From assembly GCA_963665525.1 (NCBI GenBank), contig OY762280.1, positions 3,100,001-3,164,000 on the forward strand: 64,000 nt of DNA. The letters are read 5' to 3'. The notes beneath the pieces were generated by a model. The model saw only the letters and a list, made by a program, of their open reading frames with translations, ran no database searches and was not told the origin of the DNA. The stretch comes from UBA12077 sp963665525. GTDB taxonomy: Bacteria > Bacteroidota > Bacteroidia > Bacteroidales > UBA12077. Below are positions 56,816 to 64,000 of this stretch, one piece after another. The first letter of the stretch is position 1, and each line of letters begins with the position of its first letter. The translations under genes and the position numbers were made by a program.

Positions 56816-56833
56816 TAAACATCTAGATGTTTA
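56816..56833. promoter_or_regulatory. 18-base perfect palindrome
   Basis: TAAACATCTAGATGTTTA is a perfect palindrome 50 bases before the gene at 56883. It is a candidate operator for a dimeric regulator. Confidence 0.4.
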
Positions 56834-56882
56834 TATACGTTAACTCGATAGAACCATTTTACGAACGTAATACTTGATCATT

Positions 56883-57410
56883 ATGAGGGAACAATTAAAA
56901 CAAACGATTGAGACTCTCAAGAAACGGGTAATGTATAATTTGCAGGTTATTCGAAAGAATGAACAAAAAATTAGGGAGATACTTAAAGAACCCGTTTCGT
57001 CTGATCGTTCAGAACGATTAGAAGAGAGATATAGCATTAATAAGGAAATGCTAAAGGAGAATAATGAGTCTATAAATATTCAATTAAGCATTGTTCAGTT
57101 CTTAGATAGATATCATCAAAAAATTGATAAATTTAAGCTTGAAGCTGAACCTGAAACTGAAAATAATCAAAAGGACAAAAATCCAGAACCAAAAGATTTC
57201 AACATTGTTAAGAAGAAAGAAATTACTAAAGATGACTATTTTGAACTAACCATTCATAATGGAATTGACTATGATGCAAATCACCCGTATTATGATGATG
57301 ATGAATTTTACAACATGTTAATGGAGCATTATACTGATTTAGAAGATTACGAGATGTGCTCAAAGTTACTTGTTCAACATAAAAAGAATGATGCTTTCTC
57401 AAGCAATTAA
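56883..57410 (+). CDS. Acidic coiled-coil protein, unknown function
   Basis: 175 residues from ATG 56883; an in-frame TTG three codons earlier is less likely. Residues about 1-85 are a charged coiled coil, followed by an acidic linker (EPETENNQKDKNPEPK) and a Tyr/Asp-rich end (HPYYDDDEFYNMLMEHY). I recognise no family. Cytoplasmic, no membrane segment. It follows a palindrome and ends at a strong terminator, so it is transcribed alone. Confidence 0.7.
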   Translation: MREQLKQTIETLKKRVMYNLQVIRKNEQKIREILKEPVSSDRSERLEERYSINKEMLKENNESINIQLSIVQFLDRYHQKIDKFKLEAEPETENNQKDKNPEPKDFNIVKKKEITKDDYFELTIHNGIDYDANHPYYDDDEFYNMLMEHYTDLEDYEMCSKLLVQHKKNDAFSSN

Positions 57411-57417
57411 GTAAATA

Positions 57418-57449
57418 AAAAATAGCTGGTTGTTACCAGCTATTTTTTT
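57418..57449. terminator. Bidirectional intrinsic terminator
   Basis: AATAGCTGGT-TGTT-ACCAGCTATT with A and T runs on either side, between convergent genes. Confidence 0.9.
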
Positions 57450-57462
57450 ATATGATTCTGTA

Positions 57463-58287
57463 TTATAGGTTTCGTTTATTTAGCAAAAATGTTGATAATG
57501 CAATAAAAAATCCGATATAAGCTATTGCTACAACAACCGTAATTCCCAAAGGTAAACTTTCAGGAACAATCCCCATCTCAGTAAGATCTAATTGACTATT
57601 TCCTGCTGAATTTGTAAAACTTTGCTCCGAAGTTATGGTCAAGAACTCTGGCCGTGGTGTTAAATTAGAAATTATTTTTAAAGGAAAATAAGCTCTGTAC
57701 TCTGCTTTAAAAAACAATCTAAAAATTCCTTCTACAGGAAAATATAATAGAAACAATATAATAGATAAAGCATTATTTCTAAATATCACCGCAAACATTA
57801 ATCCTAATGTCATATAACCAATAGCTTGTACAAAATAAACCAATATCAGGTATGAGTTATCAAATATGATTTGTAATGAAAACTCCTTGGTGAAAATTAC
57901 ACCAAAAATTAAAACAGCAATTAACACTATAATAAAAGTGTAAACTGCAATAGTAAATATTAATATCAGTTTCCCTTTGATCAAATCATTACGACTAAGG
58001 CCATCGATTACATTTTGACGAAAAGTTCTAAACGAAAATTCATTTCCAACAAGTGTTATTAAAACAATGGTTAGGAAAATATTAAACCAACTTGCAACCC
58101 AAGGAAAGAATTGCCAGATATTAGGAAATTGATATAAACCCTTAATTGAAAAACCTGGAATGCTAAAATGCCACCTTGAAACAACTAAAATAACAATAAA
58201 GAAAAGCAAAAAATGAATAATCATTAAAGTTCTAAATGCCGGATATGATAATGCCTTTATTTTTTCTAATGCAAATAATTTTTTCAT
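57463..58287 (-). CDS. ABC-2 type transporter permease
   Basis: 274 residues with about six membrane helices and an extracytoplasmic loop between the last two. GNEFSFRTFRQNVIDGLSRND is the typical coupling segment of ABC-2 permeases. It lies 28 bases after the ATPase gene and ends at the shared terminator. Export of an unknown substrate is likely. Confidence 0.82.
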   Translation of the reverse strand: MKKLFALEKIKALSYPAFRTLMIIHFLLFFIVILVVSRWHFSIPGFSIKGLYQFPNIWQFFPWVASWFNIFLTIVLITLVGNEFSFRTFRQNVIDGLSRNDLIKGKLILIFTIAVYTFIIVLIAVLIFGVIFTKEFSLQIIFDNSYLILVYFVQAIGYMTLGLMFAVIFRNNALSIILFLLYFPVEGIFRLFFKAEYRAYFPLKIISNLTPRPEFLTITSEQSFTNSAGNSQLDLTEMGIVPESLPLGITVVVAIAYIGFFIALSTFLLNKRNL

Positions 58288-58315
58288 CTTATAAATATTA
58301 AAATCTGAAATAATT

Positions 58316-59203
58316 CTATTTAACTAACTGTAAAAACTGATCTTCTAAACTTTGTTTTTTGACAACTATTTTTGAAAGAGGAAATCCTTTTTCAAAGCAA
58401 AATTTGCTTAAATCGGTTGATTTATATTCTGAATCTAAAACAACAGCTAAATCAGTTTCTACTTTGTATGCTTTTTTAACTAAATCAGACGTTTTCAATA
58501 AACTCTCTAGCTCATCCATCTGTTCGGTTTGTACAAAAACAGTTTCTTCTGAAGATAATAATTCTCCAACTTTACCATTAGCAATGAGTTCTCCTGATTT
58601 TAGAATTCCCACATGCGAACATACCTTCTCTACTTCATCTAAAATATGGCTGGCAATAATAATTGTTTTTCCCTCGTTTGCCTGAGTTTGGATAATATGT
58701 CTTACTTCAGCAAAACCCTCAGGGTCTAAACCATTTGTTGGTTCATCCAAAACAAGCACTTCCGGGTTACCAATTAGAACAGAAGCCATCGACATTCTTT
58801 GTTTCATTCCTAATGACAAGTGACCAAAGTTTGTATGCTTTCTTTTTAGGAGATTTGCAACGCCTAATGCATAATTAATATCATCAAGAGGAGCATCTTT
58901 TATTTTGGCAACGATCTTTAAATTCTCCCAAAGCGTTAAGTATGGATAAAAATTAGGGGTTTCAATTAAAGCACCTATTCTTCTTCTGGCAAGTTTAGTT
59001 AATGGTTCATCAAACCATTGGTAATTACCCTGATTTGCATTTAATATTCCTAAAACAACAGCAAGCGTTGTTGTCTTTCCACTTCCATTAGGTCCTAAGA
59101 TACCATATACCTCACCTTTTTTAACCTCCAACGACACATCTTTTACTGCCTGAATATTCCCGTAATTTTTACTTAAATTATTAATTTTTAATACTGTTTC
59201 CAC
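58316..59203 (-). CDS. ABC transporter ATP-binding protein
   Basis: 295 residues. Walker A GPNGSGKTT (about 38-46), signature LSLGMKQRM, Walker B VLVLDEPTNGLDPEG and the H-loop IIASHILDEVEK. The C-terminal tail of about 80 residues is a regulatory-type extension as in bacitracin/ABC-2 exporters. First gene of a pair with the ABC-2 permease; the pair forms a half exporter that dimerises. Confidence 0.92.
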   Translation of the reverse strand: METVLKINNLSKNYGNIQAVKDVSLEVKKGEVYGILGPNGSGKTTTLAVVLGILNANQGNYQWFDEPLTKLARRRIGALIETPNFYPYLTLWENLKIVAKIKDAPLDDINYALGVANLLKRKHTNFGHLSLGMKQRMSMASVLIGNPEVLVLDEPTNGLDPEGFAEVRHIIQTQANEGKTIIIASHILDEVEKVCSHVGILKSGELIANGKVGELLSSEETVFVQTEQMDELESLLKTSDLVKKAYKVETDLAVVLDSEYKSTDLSKFCFEKGFPLSKIVVKKQSLEDQFLQLVK

Positions 59204-59282
59204 GGATTCTTATTTTTAAGTTAAAAAATAAGGGAATTAAACCTTCCCTTATATATTTTATTAAAGACGAATATGTTTTCGA

Positions 59283-61478
59283 TTAGTTACCAAGTTCAGA
59301 AAAGAATTTAATTCGCACTAACCTTATTTCTTCTTCAGAATACTCCTCTTCCCCAAGCTCTTCTAAAGCAGCTTCTATAGATTCGGTTTCCGCTTCTTCT
59401 CTAAAATATTCATAAATATCATCTTGTTTATCCTCATCTATGGTTTCATTGATATAGTAATCAATATTTAATTTTGTTCCGGATTGTACAATTGATTCAA
59501 TCTCATCAAGCAATTGAGGCATTTCTAGACCTTTTGCATCAGCAATATCGGTTAACGACATTTGGCGATCAATACTCTGAATAATATAAACCTTGATACC
59601 AGATTTATTAACTACCGATTTTACAACCATATCCATTGGCCGAATAATCTCTTTCTCCTCAACGTATTTACCGATTAGATCAACAAATTGCTTCCCATAT
59701 TTTTGAGCCTTACCTGCACCAACGCCTGCTATATTTTGCATTTCCTCCAAGGTTATAGGATATTGAATAGCCATATCTTCAATCGATGGATCCTGGAAAA
59801 TAACAAAAGGCGGAAGGTTTAAGTCCTTTGCTACTTTCTTTCTTAAATCTTTTAGTATATTAAATAACTCCGTATCAACAGCTCCTGTTTTTCCTCCTCC
59901 TGATTTAGCATCCATCTCACTATCGGCAGCTTCATAATCATGATCTTTAGTAAGAGTAAACGAAGTTGGATTGTCAATGTATTTTCTTCCTGCTTCATTT
60001 ACACTTAACAAGCCATAGTTTTCAATATCTTTATCAATAAATCCTGCAATAAGAGCTTGTCTTAATACAGCATTCCAATATTTAATGTCTTCTTTGGATC
60101 CTTCCCCAAACACTTCTAATTCATGATGTTTGTATGATTTAATAGAAGTATTTTTAATACCTGCCAATACATTTGCCACATGCTCGGCTTTAAATTTTTC
60201 TTTAACAGCAATAATAGCTTCAAGCGCTAAAATAACATCATCTTTCCCTTCGAACTGTTCTTTTGGATGATTGCAGTTATCGCAATTTTCACAATTTTCA
60301 ACATGATATTCTTCTCCAAAATAATGCAATAACATTTTTCTTCTACAAACAGCGCTTTCCGCATAAGCTACCGTCTCAAGTAATAACTGTTTCCCAATCT
60401 CCTGTTCAGCAAGTGGTTTCCCTTGCATAAACTTCTCCAGCTTCTGAATATCTTTATAACTGTAAAATGAAATACATCTGCCTTCTCCTCCATCACGTCC
60501 GGCACGCCCTGTTTCCTGGTAATACCCTTCTAAACTTTTAGGAATATCATAATGAATAACAAAACGAACATCAGGTTTGTCGATTCCCATCCCAAAAGCA
60601 ATTGTAGCTACAATAACATCCACATCTTCCATAAGAAATTTATCCTGATTGCCACTTCGAGTAGCAGCATCCATTCCTGCATGATACGGAAGTGCCTTTA
60701 TTCCATTCACTTGTAATACTTCTGCCAGTTCCTCAACTTTCTTGCGGCTTAAACAATATATAATTCCTGACTTGCCAGAATTATTTTTGATAAATTTTAT
60801 AATCTCTTTGGCTGCATCAATTTTTGGTCTCACCTCATAATAAAGATTTTCTCTATTAAATGATGATTTAAATACGTTAGCATCCACCATATCAAGGTTC
60901 TTCTGAATATCACTCTGAACCTTTGGTGTTGCTGTTGCAGTTAAAGCAATTAAAGGAGCAACTCCAATTTTATTTATAATAGGACGAATACGTCTGTATT
61001 CAGGTCTAAAATCATGCCCCCACTCCGAAATACAATGTGCCTCATCAACAGCATAAAATGATATTTTGGCTTGTTTCAAAAACAAGATATTTTCTTCTTT
61101 CGTTAAAGACTCCGGTGCTACATAAAGTAATTTTGTTTTACCATCTAAAACATCTTGTTTTACTTTTTGCATTTGTGTTTTCGTTAACGAAGAATTTAAA
61201 AAATGTGCTACTCCTTCTTCAGTACTAAATCCACGCATTGCATCTACTTGATTTTTCATTAGAGCAATAAGCGGTGAAATCACAATTGCAGTTCCATCCA
61301 TTATTAAGGATGGCAACTGATAACATAAAGATTTCCCTCCTCCTGTTGGCATTAGAACAAAAGAATCATTACCATCAAGTACATTTCTAATAACAACTTC
61401 CTGATTTCCTTTGAAAGTGTTGAATCCAAAATATTTTTTCAGGTAATCTTTTAACGAAATATCAGCTCCTACACTCAT
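59283..61478 (-). CDS. recQ: ATP-dependent DNA helicase RecQ
   Basis: 731 residues, about 120 more than E. coli RecQ. Walker A MPTGGGKSLCYQLP, DEAHCISEWGHDFRP, motif VI QETGRAGRDG, then the zinc region CRRKMLLHYFGEEYHVENCENC, winged helix and HRDC (about 535-610). The extra C-terminal part is a helix-turn segment (MDMVVKSVVNKSG...) seen in Bacteroidota RecQ. It unwinds DNA in recombination repair. Monocistronic, divergent from kdsD. Confidence 0.95.
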   Translation of the reverse strand: MSVGADISLKDYLKKYFGFNTFKGNQEVVIRNVLDGNDSFVLMPTGGGKSLCYQLPSLIMDGTAIVISPLIALMKNQVDAMRGFSTEEGVAHFLNSSLTKTQMQKVKQDVLDGKTKLLYVAPESLTKEENILFLKQAKISFYAVDEAHCISEWGHDFRPEYRRIRPIINKIGVAPLIALTATATPKVQSDIQKNLDMVDANVFKSSFNRENLYYEVRPKIDAAKEIIKFIKNNSGKSGIIYCLSRKKVEELAEVLQVNGIKALPYHAGMDAATRSGNQDKFLMEDVDVIVATIAFGMGIDKPDVRFVIHYDIPKSLEGYYQETGRAGRDGGEGRCISFYSYKDIQKLEKFMQGKPLAEQEIGKQLLLETVAYAESAVCRRKMLLHYFGEEYHVENCENCDNCNHPKEQFEGKDDVILALEAIIAVKEKFKAEHVANVLAGIKNTSIKSYKHHELEVFGEGSKEDIKYWNAVLRQALIAGFIDKDIENYGLLSVNEAGRKYIDNPTSFTLTKDHDYEAADSEMDAKSGGGKTGAVDTELFNILKDLRKKVAKDLNLPPFVIFQDPSIEDMAIQYPITLEEMQNIAGVGAGKAQKYGKQFVDLIGKYVEEKEIIRPMDMVVKSVVNKSGIKVYIIQSIDRQMSLTDIADAKGLEMPQLLDEIESIVQSGTKLNIDYYINETIDEDKQDDIYEYFREEAETESIEAALEELGEEEYSEEEIRLVRIKFFSELGN

Positions 61479-61568
61479 ACCTTCAATATATTATGATAAA
61501 AAACGATTTAGGTCAATTTATAAAAAAAATAAAGTTTTCATTAAAGAGCAAGATTTTAGTACATTTCT

Positions 61569-61580
61569 AAAACATGTTTT
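61569..61580. promoter_or_regulatory. 12-base palindrome in the recQ-kdsD divergent region
   Basis: AAAACATGTTTT. Its AACATGTT core is the same as in the inverted repeat at 27986-28011, but short AT-rich palindromes are expected by chance. Confidence 0.25.
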
Positions 61581-61615
61581 CAAACGAAACTTTCTGTGTT
61601 TATATTAAAAATAAA

Positions 61616-61623
61616 TACATTTG
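61616..61623 (+). promoter_or_regulatory. -7 box for kdsD-tatC
   Basis: TACATTTG, an exact -7 match, 95 bases before the ATG. A TGTGTT at 61595-61600 is a poor -33. Confidence 0.4.
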
Positions 61624-61718
61624 TACATAAATTTACAATAAAAATTTCAAACTAAAAGTATTAAAATTAAGAATTTATTCACTTTAACAGAAATATAGGT
61701 TTTTTAAAATATTTATAT

Positions 61719-62675
61719 ATGAACATTATCGAATTAGCCAAAAACACCATTGTTGAAGAATCAAAATCAATTAAAAGATTAGCTGACTTTATTGATGATG
61801 AATTTGAGAAGATTGTAAAAATCATTTACGAAAGCAAAGGAAGGGTTATAATAACTGGTATTGGGAAAAGTGCCAACATTGCTCAGAAAATTGTTGCTAC
61901 TTTAAACTCAACAGGTACTCCAGCCATTTTTATGCATGCAGCAGATGCCATTCATGGTGATTTAGGTATAATTCAAGAAAATGATGTTATCATATGTATT
62001 TCGAAAAGTGGAAATACTCCAGAAATAAAAGTATTAGTACCTTTAATTAAAAGCCGCAAAAATACCTTAATTGGAATGGTTTCTAATACTGATTCATTCT
62101 TAGCACAACAATCCGATTTTGTTTTAAAATCGACCGTTGATAAAGAAGCTTGTCCGAACAATTTAGCTCCTACCAATAGTACAACTGCCCAACTTGTAAT
62201 AGGAGATGCACTTGCTGTTTGTTTATTAGAATACAGGGGATTTTCAAGTGATGACTTTGCTAAAGTGCATCCAGGAGGTGCTCTAGGTAAAAAACTGTAT
62301 ATGCGTGTTAGTGATCTATATAAGAACAATGAAAAACCTGAGATAAAAGAAGAAGATACTATTCAAAATACAATACTTGAAATTAGCTCAAAAAGATTAG
62401 GAGCAACTGCTGTAATAAATAGTTCAGGAAAGCTAACAGGAATTATAACGGATGGTGATATTCGTAGAATGCTTCATAATTATGATTCGTTTACCGAGCT
62501 AAAAGCTAAAGATATTATGTCTTCAAATCCAAAAACTGTAGATAAAGAAGAATTAGCTATCAATGCATTTAATTTAATGGAAAACAACAGCATAACACAA
62601 TTAGTCGTGATAGAAAATGGTAATTATGTTGGAATGGTTCACTTGCATGACATCATAAGAGAAGGAATAGTATAA
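61719..62675 (+). CDS. kdsD: Arabinose-5-phosphate isomerase (KpsF/GutQ family)
   Basis: 318 residues. An N-terminal SIS domain with TGIGKSANIAQKIVATLNSTG, HAADAIHGDLG and ISKSGNTPEI, then two CBS domains (about 200-318). It makes D-arabinose-5-phosphate, the first step to Kdo, and so feeds lipopolysaccharide synthesis. Only one base separates it from tatC. Confidence 0.93.
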   Translation: MNIIELAKNTIVEESKSIKRLADFIDDEFEKIVKIIYESKGRVIITGIGKSANIAQKIVATLNSTGTPAIFMHAADAIHGDLGIIQENDVIICISKSGNTPEIKVLVPLIKSRKNTLIGMVSNTDSFLAQQSDFVLKSTVDKEACPNNLAPTNSTTAQLVIGDALAVCLLEYRGFSSDDFAKVHPGGALGKKLYMRVSDLYKNNEKPEIKEEDTIQNTILEISSKRLGATAVINSSGKLTGIITDGDIRRMLHNYDSFTELKAKDIMSSNPKTVDKEELAINAFNLMENNSITQLVVIENGNYVGMVHLHDIIREGIV

Positions 62676-62676
62676 C

Positions 62677-63480
62677 ATGTCTGAGAAAGGTGAAAATATG
62701 ACTTTTCTTGAACATCTCGAAGAATTGAGATGGCATCTTATTCGAGCCTTTTCGGCTGTAATAGTTGTAGCCATTGCAACTTTTCTTTTTAAAGATATTG
62801 TTTTTGATAAAATAATCCTGGCACCAAAAACTCCTGAATTCATCACGAATAGATTATTATGTGAACTGGGACAATTAGTTGATATCCCTAAACTTTGTAT
62901 CAATACAGAACCCTTCCAATTAATTAGTATAAAAATGGCAGGGCAATTTACAATGCATATTACAACCTCTATTTTTGCCGGAATAATCATTGCTTTCCCA
63001 TATGTTTTTTGGGAATTTTGGAGGTTTATAAAGCCTGCTCTTTACGAAAATGAAGTAAAACACACACGAGGAGCTGTTACTATAAGTTCGATGCTATTTC
63101 TTACAGGTGTTTTATTTGGATATTTTATTATTGCTCCATTATCAGTGCATTTTCTAGGATCATATCATGTAAGCAATGAAGTGATTAATCAAATTAATTT
63201 AAGATCATATGTTGGAACAATTACATCCGTATCTCTTGCTGCAGGTATTACTTTTGAACTACCAATATTAATATTCTTCTTAAGTAAATCCGGATTAGTT
63301 ACTCCTCGATTTTTAAAAAAATATCGACGTCATGCAATTGTATTAATTTTAATTTTAGCAGCAACTATAACACCTCCAGATATTTTTAGTTTAATCTTAG
63401 TAACACTCCCATTATTACTTCTTTACGAAGCAGGAATAGTTATTTCAAAAAAGATTTATAAAAAACAAAACAAAACATAA
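62677..63480 (+). CDS. tatC: Sec-independent protein translocase TatC
   Basis: 267 residues with six membrane helices. FLEHLEELRWHLIRAF at the start is the TatC twin-Arg receptor site, and FELPILIFFLSKSGLV and the final TPPDIFSLILVTLPLLLLYE are typical. TatA/B are not in the window. It shows the organism has a Tat route, which matters for the Tat-like leader on the radical SAM enzyme at 49125. Translated with kdsD. Confidence 0.96.
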   Translation: MSEKGENMTFLEHLEELRWHLIRAFSAVIVVAIATFLFKDIVFDKIILAPKTPEFITNRLLCELGQLVDIPKLCINTEPFQLISIKMAGQFTMHITTSIFAGIIIAFPYVFWEFWRFIKPALYENEVKHTRGAVTISSMLFLTGVLFGYFIIAPLSVHFLGSYHVSNEVINQINLRSYVGTITSVSLAAGITFELPILIFFLSKSGLVTPRFLKKYRRHAIVLILILAATITPPDIFSLILVTLPLLLLYEAGIVISKKIYKKQNKT

Positions 63481-63788
63481 ATCCTGAAATGCTTATCCAA
63501 AACTTGCTAAATTATTTTTTTAGTATATTTTTGATTCTTTAAACAAAATGTTCTAACCAAGCATTTTTAATTTACTACAATTTATACAACCACTCTAAGA
63601 CTGCTTTGAAAATAATAGATTTAATAAATCATGAAATTAGAATTTATAATTTCATGTTAAAAGTGTAGTAATTATTGCTACCTAAACGTCTCTTAATTGA
63701 AATTGAATGATAATAATTTCAAATTAAAGGGTTAAAGATTAAGCAAATTAAAAATAAAACTATTATTTTAACATTTTAGGGGTTTCAT
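63481..63788. other. 308-base intergenic region
   Basis: AT-rich, with no ORF or RNA gene that I can support. It contains one AT-rich inverted repeat at 63630-63656. Confidence 0.5.
63630..63656. repeat. AT-rich inverted repeat
   Basis: CATGAAATTA and TAATTTCATG, ten-base perfect arms around GAATTTA, 132 bases before the last gene. Confidence 0.45.
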
Positions 63789-64000
63789 ATGATTAGAAAA
63801 TTTCGGTACTGGATAATTATATTATTATGTATTTTATCTGGTTCATCAACATATAGTCAGATTACCAAAGTTCGAGGAATAGTAAAAGATTCCGAAACGA
63901 ATGAACCGATAGCATTTGCGAATGTTACTTTTAAAAACTCAAGCATTGGTACCATTACGAATACCGATGGTGAATATTTCCTTGAAACCAGAAAGCTCTA
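63789..64000 (+). CDS. Carboxypeptidase-regulatory-like domain protein, 5' part
   Basis: 70 residues before the right edge. A signal peptide (RYWIIILLCILSGSSTYSQ) is followed by VRGIVKDSETNEPIAFANVTFKNSSIGTITNTDGEYFLE (here in part: GIVKDSETNEPIAFANV, then TNTDGEYFLE), the CarboxypepD_reg-like fold. That fold opens TonB-dependent receptors and DUF5686 barrels; which of these it is cannot be decided here. AGGGG lies 8-12 bases before the ATG. Confidence 0.75.
   Translation, partial: MIRKFRYWIIILLCILSGSSTYSQITKVRGIVKDSETNEPIAFANVTFKNSSIGTITNTDGEYFLETRKL

Noticed and set aside
61569..61580. AAAACATGTTTT and the repeat at 27986 as sites of one regulator
   Set aside because: The shared core is only eight AT-rich bases; chance is a sufficient explanation without more copies.
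1..64000. CRISPR arrays, prophage, insertion sequences, tRNA or rRNA genes
   Set aside because: No repeat-spacer pattern, transposase, integrase, phage structural gene or clover-leaf with a typical T-arm was seen by eye in the gaps between genes.

Overview
The window is a chromosomal segment from an AT-rich member of the Bacteroidota. Three things point there: genes led by short TAnnTTTG -7 boxes rather than sigma70-type -10 boxes, family forms typical of the phylum (Obg without a C-terminal extension, short Pgi, membrane-anchored MutS relative, TopoIV-type ParE, CarboxypepD_reg-like proteins), and the orders lysS-gpsA-pgi and purH-mreBCD-PBP2-rodA. A marine or anaerobic Marinilabiliales/Bacteroidales lineage is my guess from gene style only. 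I see no rRNA, tRNA, CRISPR array, prophage or insertion sequence; almost all of the window is ordinary core chromosome.

Layout. 1-3.5 kb: 5' part of parE, a membrane MutS relative and a PlsC acyltransferase (minus strand). 3.6-6 kb: a small secreted protein convergent with an M49-like lipoprotein that has lost its zinc ligands. 6-9.8 kb: minus-strand operon hpt-adk-obg-PAP2-lplA. 10-15 kb: purE, an M24 aminopeptidase, a tiny 58-residue ORF, and two outer-membrane barrel genes, the second with a helix-hairpin-helix front end. 15-18.4 kb: lipA-lipB-recJ (minus). 18.6-22.7 kb: lysS-gpsA-pgi. 23-28 kb: BASS transporter, a second acyltransferase, a paralogue of the 3.6 kb gene, and a bacterial homologue of cyclic 2,3-diphosphoglycerate synthetase. 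28-31 kb: an AcpH-type phosphodiesterase and a large KamA-like radical SAM protein. 31-38.3 kb: the rod-shape and elongation operon with purH. 38.7-45 kb: Fe-alcohol dehydrogenase coupled to a hybrid histidine kinase, a His-rich lipoprotein, a PepSY-like membrane protein, mgtE-rsmA. 45-49 kb: a flippase-like membrane protein, a 600-base non-coding stretch with a strong hairpin, a CopZ-like protein and a frameshifted CopA ATPase. 49-54.3 kb: a four-gene AmmeMemoRadiSam locus. 54.3-64 kb: glycosyltransferase, DppC-type permease, ABC-2 exporter, recQ, kdsD, tatC, and the start of a CarboxypepD_reg-like protein.

The best candidate for a poorly described system is the AmmeMemoRadiSam locus (49125-54315). 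A MEMO1-AMMECR1 fusion with an N-terminal export signal, a three-helix His-bearing membrane protein, a membrane-embedded spermidine-synthase-like protein and a radical SAM enzyme with a Tat-like, lipobox-containing leader lie in one tight operon, which suggests that the whole system works at the cell envelope. Other points worth a look are the M49 pseudo-peptidase (H to Y and H to S in the zinc motif), the single-base frameshift that removes the conserved end of CopA, and the unexplained 16-bp-stem element upstream of the copper genes.
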